From NCBI GenBank assembly GCA_964459305.1, contig CAYWNA010000062.1, forward strand, positions 1-58,597: 58,597 bases of DNA, in the 5' to 3' direction. Below, piece after piece: positions 8,925 through 17,848 of the stretch (position 1 is the first letter of the stretch; each line of letters opens with the position of its first letter). A program made the translations under genes and the position numbers. Below the pieces are notes generated by a model that saw nothing but the letters and a program-made list of their open reading frames with translations, searched no databases and was not told the origin of the DNA. The DNA comes from CAYWNA01 sp964459305. Its GTDB lineage: Bacteria > Planctomycetota > Planctomycetia > Pirellulales > Pirellulaceae.

Positions 8925-9557
8925 CTACGCCAAGCCCTTTCGGACCGCCCAGACTGCCGCCTGAGTCCTATCAGTAACACCGATCTTCCGCAAAATGTGC
9001 TGGACGTGCTCCTTGACGGTCTCATAGCTAATGTCCAACTCTGGAGCGATTTCCTTATTGGTCCGTCCCAAGGCCAGTTGGAGAAGCACTTCGTTCTCGC
9101 GACGCGTTAACGGAAATTCCACATCGGCACTCAGCCGCGGAGTGGACAACGCACCGGAAATGCGTCGCAACTCCTGGCGTGTCCACAAGGACTCGCCCGC
9201 CGCGGAACGTCGCACGAGATCCAAAAGCCTGTCGCGATCGATGTCCTTGAGCATGTATCCGGACGCACCCAACGCCACGGCCCGTGCAACATACGTGGGA
9301 TTGCTGTAGGTCGACAGCATGAGAACCGGGAGGTCCGGATAATCCAACTTGAGTCGACCCAGCACGTTCAGTCCATCCAGATCAGGCATGCGGACGTCCA
9401 GGATAACCAGATCCACGTCCGTCTCAGCCGCTACACGGAGAGTCTCCTCGCCGTTGGATGCCTCGCCGACCACCTTGATTTCTGTATCTTGGAAGAGGCT
9501 CTTCAGTCCCCCCCTTACGACCTCGTGGTCGTCTGCAAGTAGTACTCGAATTGTCAT
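8925..9557 (-). CDS. NarL/FixJ-family two-component response regulator
   Basis: A 210-residue receiver plus LuxR-type helix-turn-helix protein. The start at 9557 (MTIRVLLADDHE) is chosen because the receiver begins there and AGGAGA/AGGAAA lies upstream. Acidic pair D9-D10, phosphoacceptor Asp54 in VILDVRMPD, and the conserved Lys in YMLKD are present. The C-terminal half (LTRRENEVLLQLALG, then SYETVKEHVQHILRKIG) is a typical LuxR DNA-binding domain. No histidine kinase is adjacent, so its partner lies elsewhere. It ends convergent with the sialidase-like gene, 276 bp away, with no gene between. Confidence 0.95.
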   Translation of the reverse strand: MTIRVLLADDHEVVRGGLKSLFQDTEIKVVGEASNGEETLRVAAETDVDLVILDVRMPDLDGLNVLGRLKLDYPDLPVLMLSTYSNPTYVARAVALGASGYMLKDIDRDRLLDLVRRSAAGESLWTRQELRRISGALSTPRLSADVEFPLTRRENEVLLQLALGRTNKEIAPELDISYETVKEHVQHILRKIGVTDRTQAAVWAVRKGLA

Positions 9558-10079
9558 GGCTTTCCTGATTCTCCTGGGAAATTGGCTAACAGCGCGGACC
9601 CTGCTTCGACTACAATGCCCCCTAAACTGCCTGTTACGCGACACTCGGTCCCCTTGGCCTATCTGGTCAATCGAGCTGTATGACCGCCACAGATGGGCAT
9701 GCGCACATCGTTGCAGGTTGCCGGAGGAAGTCAAGCATCGGACGGCAGTGGTCCGCCCGGCATGCGTGAAGTAGGGTCAGCCGCTTTCTTGAGTCACCGT
9801 CATCGGGAGTCCCAAATACGGTCCTTTGTCGGCATGTCTCATGCCCCGCAAGTGTTTTGGACGATTCGCATCTTCGCCAACGGGGCACCTATAGGCATGA
9901 GAAGCGAGCCTACCTCGCATCGCTCCCACTTCGAGTTCAATCACGTTCCGGCCCGCCCCCACTTCTCATTACCTACCCAGGCAGGGTAATTGGGGCGGAG
10001 GTTGAAAGGAGAGGTAACGGACTACGCGCACGCCTCCGGCTTGCGGCTAAACGAGTCATTCTCGATCAATAGCGGTGGA
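9558..10079. other. Intergenic region upstream of the response regulator
   Basis: About 520 bases without a supported gene; it should hold the regulator's promoter. It contains one half of a repeat motif at 10031-10054 (CGCCTCCGGCTTGCGGCTAA, then ACGA). This is close to one arm of the inverted repeat at 12264-12323. Short frames here have neither ribosome-binding sites nor recognisable motifs. Confidence 0.4.
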
Positions 10080-11387
10080 CTATCGGTCGCCGGCAGACGC
10101 TGCCTTTGGTTTGATGAATAACACCTCGGCGCGACCAATCCATCCGGATCTAAGATCCACACGGAACCACCCGTCGCTGTTCTTCATGTTGAACCGGAGG
10201 GGCGATCGCTTGCCGAACTCTTTCAGATCGTATTGCGCCCACGTCTGGCCCATATCCAACGAAACGATGAACCCCGTGTGGTACGGCGATGCGGGTGCAT
10301 AGTGTGACGACAGAATCACGCCGTCTTGAATGACCATGTTCGCGGATTCGTATTCCGGGTTGAAGAGCATCGTGTGCGCATCGGGATTGGCGATGTCCGC
10401 CGGATCGCATCGGAAGATTCCTCGGTCGTGCGGTTTGGGGCCGTTGGCGTCGGCGACCCAATAGCACTTCCCGTCGACGAAGTTGATGCCGCCGCATTTG
10501 TAACGCGAGTTCGACGGGCCCGACACGATGACCTTCCAAAGCCATTTGTCCTTGTCCGCGTCGTAAGTACCTCGCAGCCAGTGGCACTCGTGCCCCTCGG
10601 GTCTCTCGCGATCGCCTGTGCAGGCGTAGAAGGCATTTTCGGCGGGGTTGTACGCCACGCAGTGCATGTGGCGGCATATGACCGGGTTGTTGGGGTCGCC
10701 AAGCAGCGTGCCCGTCGAGCCGCCGCGCGAGCCGTTATCGCGATAGTAAGGATTCTGTCCGAAGGCATACGCGATCCTCACCGTCTGCCCGCCGTCGGCT
10801 GAGTAGAAAATGTTGACCGGCACCGCGCCACCAAGGACGTTGCAGTAGTTGCCCCACACAAGCATCTCCACGCCGTTCACATCCCACGTATGAACGCCAT
10901 CCAGTGGATGAAAGTACCAGCCGGGGTAATCTGCGTTTTGTGGTGTATGCGGGATGTAATCACCGCCGTCCGCATTCTCCACCGTGATCTGCTTGTACGT
11001 CTTCAGATTGTCCGTGCTAAGATATATTTTCGCGCGAGTGGCGAACAGAATGTTTCCGTTCTTCAGGATGCAACTAAACGTTATGTCCTGAGCGTTGGGA
11101 AACGCAACGCTGTGCGGCCAGGTGCGGCCATTGTCTTCAGACAGGAATATGGTGCCCTCCGAAAAGCCGAACGCCATATTGTCGCGCTGCGTATCGATGT
11201 ACGGACCGTCCGGCTGCAGGCGATACCAGAAGTGATCCGTCGAAGAGACATCGGAAGAAGGCGTGTCCGCAACGGCGCCGAGCCCGCGCGAGCCGGGTAT
11301 CAACAGACCGCCGGCGGTAGCTGCCGTAGCACCCAGGAACCAGCGGCGAGTCAATTGTTGTTGTGGATTTTGCAGTCGTCTTGCCAT
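10080..11387 (-). CDS. Tat-exported sialidase-like propeller protein
   Basis: A 435-residue protein starting at ATG 11387 with GGAG nine bases upstream. LTRRWFLGA (R14, R15) followed by a hydrophobic, glycine-rich stretch is a twin-arginine signal, so it is probably exported folded. Asp-box-like motifs SEDNGRTW, SADGGQT and SLDMGQTW indicate a BNR/sialidase propeller. HMHCVAYNP and similar segments suggest a planctomycete-specific subfamily; I cannot name a substrate. It follows a broken formylglycine-generating-enzyme gene on the same strand, 180 bp away. Confidence 0.75.
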   Translation of the reverse strand: MARRLQNPQQQLTRRWFLGATAATAGGLLIPGSRGLGAVADTPSSDVSSTDHFWYRLQPDGPYIDTQRDNMAFGFSEGTIFLSEDNGRTWPHSVAFPNAQDITFSCILKNGNILFATRAKIYLSTDNLKTYKQITVENADGGDYIPHTPQNADYPGWYFHPLDGVHTWDVNGVEMLVWGNYCNVLGGAVPVNIFYSADGGQTVRIAYAFGQNPYYRDNGSRGGSTGTLLGDPNNPVICRHMHCVAYNPAENAFYACTGDRERPEGHECHWLRGTYDADKDKWLWKVIVSGPSNSRYKCGGINFVDGKCYWVADANGPKPHDRGIFRCDPADIANPDAHTMLFNPEYESANMVIQDGVILSSHYAPASPYHTGFIVSLDMGQTWAQYDLKEFGKRSPLRFNMKNSDGWFRVDLRSGWIGRAEVLFIKPKAASAGDR

Positions 11388-11567
11388 GGTTCAGATCTCC
11401 GAATTGGGCGAGTTCGCATCCAAGTTCTGCAGCGATCGTCTTTGCGCGACCCGTGGCTGGTCACCGCCACATAGGTATCTCCACCCATTGTGCAGGCAGA
11501 AAGAGGAGAGCGAAACCACCTGTGCACGAATTCGTCCAATGTCCGTGAAAGTCGACGGCGGATCGGC

Positions 11568-12228
11568 CTATTCGCAGACGACACGAAAGCCGACGTCGTG
11601 GACGGCTTGTGACGGTTCGTAGTGCAGACGAAATGCCGAACGGGCTCGGCGGGGACGGTCGAGCCAGGAGCCGCCGCGAACCGTCTTACGGCCCGTGGCA
11701 TTGCCCTTGTTGCGGCCATCGTCGGCGCGATACGGACAGGGACGGTACGTCGAACGGGTCCACTCCGCGACGTTGCCGTGCATGTCGAACAGGCCCCACG
11801 GATTCGGCTCGAATGTGCCCAGCCGCGCAGAGACTTGCCAGCCGTCGTCGAATCGCGTTTCGGCCGGACGCCACGGCGGAAGGGCCGTCGGTATGTCGGG
11901 ATAGTCCACCTTATGATGCGTGGCGTCGGACAGATTGGCCATGCGGCTGAAGTCGTCGTCCAGCGAACCGTACCAGAGCGGGTCGGTGGTACCGGCGCGG
12001 CAGGCGTATTCCCATTGTGCTTCGGTCGGCAAATGAACCGTTCGCCTGCCGCACAAGAAGCGTTGCCTGGCCCAGCGTCGTGGCCGTCTCCCATGCTGCG
12101 CGATTGTGTGGGCTCATTTCGTCGAGCGAAGGTTCAACGGCCAGGAATCCGATCCGCAACGGTGCGGCGGCCAGCATCTCGGCGTGAAGAAAGACGATGC
12201 CAATCGCCAATAAGCACCGGCTCACCAT
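11568..12228 (-). pseudogene. Broken formylglycine-generating-enzyme (FGE/SUMF1-like) gene
   Basis: The 5' part (ATG 12228 or GTG 12225, after GAGGAAC) encodes a signal peptide and about 40 mature residues (LRIGFLAVEPSLDEMSPHNR, then AAWETATTLGQATLL). Near 12065 the reading shifts to another frame that encodes the C-terminal two-thirds of an FGE-sulfatase domain: TVHLPTEAQWEYACRAGT, NPWGLFDMHGNVAEW, TVRGGSWLDRP and a terminal GFRVVCE. The start of the FGE domain is missing, so a deletion with frameshift is inferred. Intact relatives oxidise the sulfatase active-site cysteine, and two sulfatases lie further right. Confidence 0.8.
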
Positions 12229-12263
12229 GTTCCTCGCAATGTTGAGACGCCCCCCTCGTTTAA

Positions 12264-12323
12264 CGTCTAGCCGAAGGCGTCGGCGAATACGCCACTCAGT
12301 CGCCTTCGGCTTGCCGTTAGACG
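12264..12323. repeat. Imperfect 60-bp inverted repeat
   Basis: Outer arms CGTCTA/TAGACG and inner arms GCCGAAGGCG/CGCCTTCGGC, with a 7-base bulge on one side. A smaller hairpin GGCG-AATA-CGCC sits inside. The right arm closely matches a second site at 10031-10054, so it is a repeat and not a chance palindrome. I recall related strings as common planctomycete interspersed repeats. Confidence 0.65.
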
Positions 12324-12338
12324 AATACCGCGACAACA

Positions 12339-12360
12339 ATCGTGAGCGGGTGCTCACGAT
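12339..12360. terminator. Perfect 9-bp hairpin
   Basis: ATCGTGAGC and GCTCACGAT pair perfectly around a GGGT loop. It lies downstream of the HEAT-repeat gene's stop (12573) on that gene's strand, so it could end its transcript. No T-run follows, so a repeat element is equally possible. Confidence 0.35.
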
Positions 12361-12572
12361 CCCGCTCCCTTTTCGTACGGTAACAGCCGGTAAGGGCAAA
12401 GCCATCACACGGTTCCGTTCATCCTGACGCTCTATCTGGCATCCGCCAAGACCCGATCCGGGCCGACACCGCAGTTCATTCTAGCAAGACCGCCCCCCGT
12501 GGCTAACACGCAGATGATGTTTCGTCGAAGAATGCTGCGCAACGAAGTCATCGGCGAGACATTCGTCACGCC

Positions 12573-15500
12573 TCACTGACCGATCAGATTCACCGATCGG
12601 GCGGTGCGGGTGCGTTCTTCGATGGCCATTGGCAGCGAGCCTTTGAACCAGGCTTTGGCGCGATAGGTGAATTCGTTGCCCACAGGCGTGAAGTCAATCG
12701 GCTTTCTGTGAAGAGCTAGGGGGTCGTAGACGCTGGGCGAGGTGTGGATGGGTTCGTGACAACCCACGCACGATTTCGTTTCTTCGCCGGCGGGATACAT
12801 CCAAGTGATCTGGTTGCCTACGACGCGCCGATCCGAATCCAGTACCTGGAAGTGCATCAGTCGATTGGCGGGCGTTTCCACGTAGAACGATCCGTCGGCG
12901 GCCAGCGGTGCCGTGCCCAGCACCCGCCCCAAGGTGCCGCCGTGGTTCTGCCATACCTTGTGACTGCGGCTGGTATGCGAGCTGTGGCGGCCGATCTGCG
13001 GCACGCCTTCGATCAACCGGACGTAACGCCCTTTCATGCGGACTTCCTGCTCTTGCGTCAGGTATACCGAAGCACAGAAGAATCGGCCGGCGTACGCCGT
13101 CGGAGTGCCGACAGTGGGCAGGATCGGCGGACGGCGCCGCGATACTAGCGGTTTCGCCTCGTAGTCTGCTACGGCCGGATCGTTGTACACCAGTTCGAGC
13201 TCTTGAGTTTTCGGATCGAAAAGGTGAATCCCCAGGTCGACCTTGTCGAGATCGTTGTCTTCTTTCAAAGTCGAGGCGCAAAGGATGCGGCCGTCGGCCA
13301 GCGGAAACGGCGTGGTGTAAGCCCGCGCGATGTCGGTGGTCAGAAGGGTCTCGGTATCGCGGCGATGATCCAGAAGCGTCAATCCGCCCTGGGTAACCGT
13401 CAGGATCTTTCTGCCGTCGGGCATGACCTGGGGCTGCGAAACTCGCAACACGCGGTGTGTCAGGGGGACTTCCGAGTTGTCGGGCGGTGCGCGGAAACCG
13501 TGGTCCAATTCCCGCCAGAACCGCCGTCGTTCCGGGCCGTAGAGAACCATGTCCATCGAACCGTCGGGCCGCGCGGCGTGAAGTGTTAGCTCGGTCTTGT
13601 TCCGAGAGTAGAACACTTCGAGACGACTGAACGCAATGCGGCCGTCGGCCAGGATCGATGGCTCGTTGTCGCGGCCGATGTTCATCGCGATCGGATGCAT
13701 GTCCGAGCCGTCAGCATTCATGACGTACAACGCCGTACACGCATAACCATGGTATTCATCGCGTGTGCCGACCCGGCTGCACGAGAAGACAATCCGCCCG
13801 TCGGGCAATTCGGCCGGCGCAGCGTGGTGGTAAGGCCCGGACGTGAGTTGCGTCAATTCGCTGCCGTCGTCGTTCACCTTCCATATTTGCCACCACGGGT
13901 CGTCGTCGCCGCGGCGGGAGAACAGGACACTTCGGCCGTCCCACGTAATTTCCGGGTTCGCCACGTACCCTTGGGTGAACTCGGTCAGGGGGCGCAGGCG
14001 GCCGTCAGGTCGTGGCGGGGAAAGGACCACCAGATTTTGCCCCGGGCGGTACTCCGGTCCTGGACTGGCAATCACGTAGCTCATGCGCCAATGGTCGCCA
14101 TGATCGACGGTGCCCATGGCCTCCGAACTCAGCATGTTGGGCAGGACGTGAGTGCCTTGAACGAAGACAAGGGCCTTGACATCTTCCCACGCCGGCGCCT
14201 GGTATTTACTTTGTGGGGCCTGTTCGTTGACGAATTCCCGAGGCGGTTCGGACACGGTGCGTGTCGGCCGGATGCGTTCGTTCCTTTGATGCAGTACGTC
14301 TTGGATGGTCTGTTGAGTGGAGAGGAACTCGTGTTCCGTGGCCGCACAGCGCAAGGCTTCCATCGCGGGGGGACAAGGCGTCTGACGGCCCAGGTCGATC
14401 AGGGCAAGAGCGGCTGCACGGCGAATTTCCATGGTCGAACGATCGTCCTCCAGGATCGAAACGATCGTGTCCACGTGATCCACAGCACCCAGCATCCCCA
14501 GCGCCCGGATCACGGCTTCCCGCCAGCGCGGTGTGGGGTCGTTGTACTCGTCCATTTTGAATGCGCCGCCGAAACCGTAGTCGGCTTCCGGGGGTAACTT
14601 GCGGAGTATCTCGGCCAGTTCGTCGGCCGACTCCTCGATCGTGCCCCAATGCGCGATGGCCTTGGCCGCATTGATGCGTACCCAACCGTCGATGTTTTCA
14701 CTATCTTCCTTCATCATGTTGTGGCCGGTCTCCGCCATGTTGTGGCCGGTCTCCGACCGAGCCACAGCGGTCGATCGAAGGTCTCCCAGTGCAGGCGTCC
14801 TTAGCATCTTCAACAGTCGCGGCTGGTCCGTCTCGTCACAGACGGCCGGCAGGAATGGCGCGATTCTCCAACTCTTCAGTGGCGGCCACGTCAGGGTGTC
14901 GTCGATGGCTTGCGCGTCAAACGCGACACCAAGCTGCCGCATCGTATGCTCGCAAGCCGCTCGACGCATCCCGCCCACATCCAGCAAATACCGCGTCAGG
15001 TGATGGGGTGACTCCAACTCGTAAAGCATGTACGTGTCGTGATTGCCCGGCATATTGGCAATAATCGATGGTGCCAGGCTTCGCAGCTTCGACAGGTCTT
15101 CCGATTTCTCGATTCCCAGGCGGCAAAGCGCCAAAGAGAAGTAATACGGCGTTTCCAGCATGCGATCGAAGGACGGAAATCCCATGACGTCATCGCGCGG
15201 CACGTTCGGCGGGTTTTTCTGGTTTAGCAGCTTGGCGTATTTCGGGTAGTAGTCGAGCAGCGATCCCACGGCGCGCGGGTCGCCGAATTCGCCCAGGGCC
15301 CGCGCGGCATACCGGGCCCAATCAGTGTTGCCCAACATTTCTACCAAGTAGTCGAACCCATCGGGTTGGCGCAATCGTCCCAACGCCCGCAAGCCCGCCT
15401 GGACCATCGGGCTATTCGCGGCAGAGTAGGCCGGCGCCGAGCCCAGGGCCGTGATGATCCGTCGCGAGGCGTCTGATGGAGCAAACACGCTCAAGGCACG

Positions 15501-16076
15501 AAACGCCCGCTCGCCCTGCCAGAGATGGTGGATCTTCTCCATTTCTGCCGGCACGTCCTGGAAGTACTGAACGGCATAGCCAATGCCGACCATCTCCTCT
15601 CCGAGGAGTTCAAGAATATCCTGCGGGGCGGCATCGGGAGAAACAGCCGCCAGCCATTGCCGCCAGTGCTCGGCCTGTTTTCGGCGCTCTTCGAGATTCC
15701 CCAGGGCGTTGAACGCGAACTCCATACCGCTTAAGTTCGTCAACGAGACGTGTGCCGCCTGGCGCACGGTCCAATCACGGTCGTCCAGCGCGTCGACCAA
15801 CGGCCCGAGCGACATACGCGTGCCGCACCATCCCAGCGCCATGGTCGCAGCACGACGGACTTCCGCCGCATCGTCGCCCAATACATCCAGCAACGCCGGC
15901 TCGGCCGCATCCGAGCGAAGATAGCCCAGCCGCTCCGCCGAACGGTAACGCACCCGCATCTCCGGGCTTTTCAATCCGGCAACGTTTTCGGAAACCTGAG
16001 CATCAAACGGATTGGCAAACGAGACGGTAGCAGAAATCGATAAACTGCAGAGCAGAAATAGGCCACGAAAATTCAT
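12573..16076 (-). CDS. Exported HEAT-repeat / TolB-like propeller / HZS-alpha-like haem protein
   Basis: A 1167-residue multidomain protein. A signal peptide (to about residue 21, SFANP) is followed by HEAT repeats over roughly residues 30-620 (for example AVEVRRAA-type helices and RYAARALGEFGDPRAVGSLL). A TolB/PD40-like propeller follows (PEITWDGRSVLFSRRGDD, WKVNDDGSELTQLTSGPYHH). The C-terminal region (GRVLGTAPLAADGSFYVETP, WMYPAGEETKSCVGCHEP) matches the middle domain of hydrazine synthase alpha subunits, with one c-type haem motif CVGCH at about 1103-1107. Similar fusions are common in non-anammox planctomycetes and of unknown role; an extracytoplasmic redox or sensing function is inference. 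A 21-bp tandem duplication inserts seven residues. Start ATG 16076 follows AGAAGG. Confidence 0.75.
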   Translation of the reverse strand: MNFRGLFLLCSLSISATVSFANPFDAQVSENVAGLKSPEMRVRYRSAERLGYLRSDAAEPALLDVLGDDAAEVRRAATMALGWCGTRMSLGPLVDALDDRDWTVRQAAHVSLTNLSGMEFAFNALGNLEERRKQAEHWRQWLAAVSPDAAPQDILELLGEEMVGIGYAVQYFQDVPAEMEKIHHLWQGERAFRALSVFAPSDASRRIITALGSAPAYSAANSPMVQAGLRALGRLRQPDGFDYLVEMLGNTDWARYAARALGEFGDPRAVGSLLDYYPKYAKLLNQKNPPNVPRDDVMGFPSFDRMLETPYYFSLALCRLGIEKSEDLSKLRSLAPSIIANMPGNHDTYMLYELESPHHLTRYLLDVGGMRRAACEHTMRQLGVAFDAQAIDDTLTWPPLKSWRIAPFLPAVCDETDQPRLLKMLRTPALGDLRSTAVARSETGHNMAETGHNMMKEDSENIDGWVRINAAKAIAHWGTIEESADELAEILRKLPPEADYGFGGAFKMDEYNDPTPRWREAVIRALGMLGAVDHVDTIVSILEDDRSTMEIRRAAALALIDLGRQTPCPPAMEALRCAATEHEFLSTQQTIQDVLHQRNERIRPTRTVSEPPREFVNEQAPQSKYQAPAWEDVKALVFVQGTHVLPNMLSSEAMGTVDHGDHWRMSYVIASPGPEYRPGQNLVVLSPPRPDGRLRPLTEFTQGYVANPEITWDGRSVLFSRRGDDDPWWQIWKVNDDGSELTQLTSGPYHHAAPAELPDGRIVFSCSRVGTRDEYHGYACTALYVMNADGSDMHPIAMNIGRDNEPSILADGRIAFSRLEVFYSRNKTELTLHAARPDGSMDMVLYGPERRRFWRELDHGFRAPPDNSEVPLTHRVLRVSQPQVMPDGRKILTVTQGGLTLLDHRRDTETLLTTDIARAYTTPFPLADGRILCASTLKEDNDLDKVDLGIHLFDPKTQELELVYNDPAVADYEAKPLVSRRRPPILPTVGTPTAYAGRFFCASVYLTQEQEVRMKGRYVRLIEGVPQIGRHSSHTSRSHKVWQNHGGTLGRVLGTAPLAADGSFYVETPANRLMHFQVLDSDRRVVGNQITWMYPAGEETKSCVGCHEPIHTSPSVYDPLALHRKPIDFTPVGNEFTYRAKAWFKGSLPMAIEERTRTARSVNLIGQ
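14715..14756. repeat. 21-bp in-frame tandem duplication
   Basis: Two adjacent 21-base units (14715-14735 and 14736-14756), 20/21 identical, each beginning CATGTTGTGGCCGGTCTCCG. They encode ETGHNM twice in the HEAT region, adding exactly seven residues and keeping the frame. Confidence 0.9.
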
Positions 16077-16570
16077 CTCACCTTCTTTCTGAGAACGTCT
16101 GCTTCATGTTGCGATCTTCTCGGCTGCCTGGCGCATGCGTCGAATCGCTTCGTCGAGGATATCTTTGTCGTGATGACGATCGTCACCATCGCAAACTCTC
16201 TCCGATTCATACGCCGGGCAGGCACATTTCCAAGTTTCATGACGCTATTCCTGATTACGAGCTTCATCGGGCGCAACTCCCCCCTCAGTATCGCTTTACC
16301 TGACGCGCCCGACCACCCCTTATGCTACGAGCTCCTCCTTTCCTTCGTGTAAGCAATCGGTTACGCTTTCGGTTTCAAGCCCCATGCCGGTGCATGAGCT
16401 GATTTTTGCTGGTTTGGGGAAACACGTGTCTGGTGGCGGCATCAGCTTTGGTCGATCGGTGGAAACGGCTCTGATCGGCTATGTCTTCGCCTGCAACGAA
16501 ATGCCGAAACAAAAGCCGGTGGTGTCAGCGTACTTTTCGGCGCGTCGGTGACCGGTAGAAAGGTGATGTC
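16077..16570. other. Divergent promoter region, no gene
   Basis: About 490 bases between the HEAT/haem gene (minus) and the parvulin gene (plus). A perfect 12-bp palindrome TGACGATCGTCA lies at 16174-16185 and could be an operator, but it may be chance. Short frames on both strands lack ribosome-binding sites. Promoters for both genes must be here; none was located with confidence. Confidence 0.35.
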
Positions 16571-17710
16571 ATGAAGCCAGTAGCTCCCATTCTGACCAAC
16601 ACGTTTTGCGTTTTGACTTTGCTTATCTGTGGATGCGGAAAGGAAGCTGCCCAAAATCCGACTCCGCCGCCTTCGATACCGGCGCCTTCCCCGCCGCCAT
16701 CGATACCGGGCCTCAGCCCACCATCGTCGATACCGGGTCCCGCCCAGGGCATGCAGACGGGAGCTGTAGGGGCGACAGACGACGTCCTTGTGAAAGTGAA
16801 CGATAAGACGCTCACACGCGGCATGGCGGCAGACATGACCCGCGAGATGGCGGCTCGCCAGGGTGTTCCGCCTCAGATGCTGAATACGTTTATGGCAAGG
16901 GCCGGCGCGCAGATGGAGCAGCAGATCATTCAGCAGTTCGTGAGCCAGACGCTGCTGGAGGCGGAAGCGGAGCGGCTTGAGATTCCTGTCGGCAAAGAAG
17001 ATGTCGATGCCGTCGTGGCCCACATGACCACAGGGCTGCCTGAGGGCATGACGGTCGACCAGGCCTTGGCCGCCGACGGCATGGACATGGAACAGTTACG
17101 CAAAAAGATCGAAGCCAACGAACGGGTGCGGAAGTTGTGCGAATCCAAGACCGAGTCGGCCGAACCGGTTACCACGGAGCAGATCGAGACCTTCTACAAG
17201 GAGAACACGAATCTGTTTTTGGCCAAGGAAACGGTGGACGCAAGTCACATCCTGGTGTCTTGCGAGGAGAACGCGGATGCGGAAACTCACGCCACGGCCA
17301 AAGGGGAGGCCGAAGCCATCCGCAAGCAACTGGAGGAGGGCGCCGACTTCGCAAAAATTGCGGCGGAGAAGTCCGCCTGTCCCAGCAAGAAGGACGGCGG
17401 CTCACTCGGGTCCGTTGAACGCGGGCGGATGGTGCCGCCCTTCGAAGAAGCGGCTTTCACGCAGGAAGTCGGAGCCGTGGGACCGGTCGTCAAGACGCAA
17501 TTCGGATATCATGTGATCCTGGTTACGGACAAGCAAGCGGCCGGCGTTCAGTCGCTTGAAGAAGTGAGCGAGCGGATTCGCCAACAACTGACCATGCAGG
17601 AGCGCGAGAAGCTGCTGGTTGCGTACGTGGATACCCTGCGTGAAAAGGCCAGCATCACCTATCCCAACCAGGCTCCGGAATCCAAGCCTCAGCCGCCCGT
17701 CGGTCCGTGA
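16571..17710 (+). CDS. Parvulin-type peptidyl-prolyl isomerase lipoprotein (PrsA/SurA-like)
   Basis: A 379-residue prolyl isomerase acting on exported proteins. Start ATG 16571 follows AAAGGTG. A lipobox ICGC puts the lipidated cysteine at residue 22. A low-complexity linker with repeated PPSIP units (about 33-57) follows; its DNA repeats TCGATACCGG three times. The SurA-like N-terminal helical region covers roughly 70-215, and the parvulin domain about 222-320 (DASHILVSC, GGSLGSVERGRMVPPFEEAA, FGYHVILVTD). The tail is proline-rich. With so many exported proteins nearby, a general folding role outside the cytoplasm is plausible. Confidence 0.9.
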   Translation: MKPVAPILTNTFCVLTLLICGCGKEAAQNPTPPPSIPAPSPPPSIPGLSPPSSIPGPAQGMQTGAVGATDDVLVKVNDKTLTRGMAADMTREMAARQGVPPQMLNTFMARAGAQMEQQIIQQFVSQTLLEAEAERLEIPVGKEDVDAVVAHMTTGLPEGMTVDQALAADGMDMEQLRKKIEANERVRKLCESKTESAEPVTTEQIETFYKENTNLFLAKETVDASHILVSCEENADAETHATAKGEAEAIRKQLEEGADFAKIAAEKSACPSKKDGGSLGSVERGRMVPPFEEAAFTQEVGAVGPVVKTQFGYHVILVTDKQAAGVQSLEEVSERIRQQLTMQEREKLLVAYVDTLREKASITYPNQAPESKPQPPVGP

Positions 17711-17848
17711 GGGAACCACAAATGAAGCACCCGCTCTCGGTCGATGTTCAACATCGGTGCTGCGATCGGCGATTTGCTGCGCGGCGGACGGATTAGCGTG
17801 GTTGCAGCCGCCCCTCTTCTGCAACTACGGGGTTAACGCCGCGGCGGC

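Larger units (their letters stand above)
12229..12572. other. Gene-free gap holding two inverted repeats
   Basis: No gene is supported between the FGE remnant and the long HEAT-repeat gene. The gap holds an imperfect inverted repeat (12264-12323) and a perfect hairpin ATCGTGAGC-GGGT-GCTCACGAT (12339-12360). Both are entered separately. The rest shows nothing recognisable. Confidence 0.5.

Noticed and set aside
8620..8977. Short plus-strand frames after the sialidase-like gene
   Set aside because: They run into the antisense of the response regulator, lack start signals and show no domain.
11351..12094. 247-codon minus-strand frame across the FGE region
   Set aside because: It is the third frame of the FGE remnant; the FGE motifs lie in a different frame.
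12573..16076. Anammox hydrazine synthase gene
   Set aside because: Only the C-terminal domain resembles HzsA; the HEAT repeats and the absence of hzsB/C neighbours argue against a true hydrazine synthase.
16073..16276. 67-codon minus-strand frame before the HEAT/haem gene
   Set aside because: No ribosome-binding site and no motif, and it overlaps the start of the long gene.
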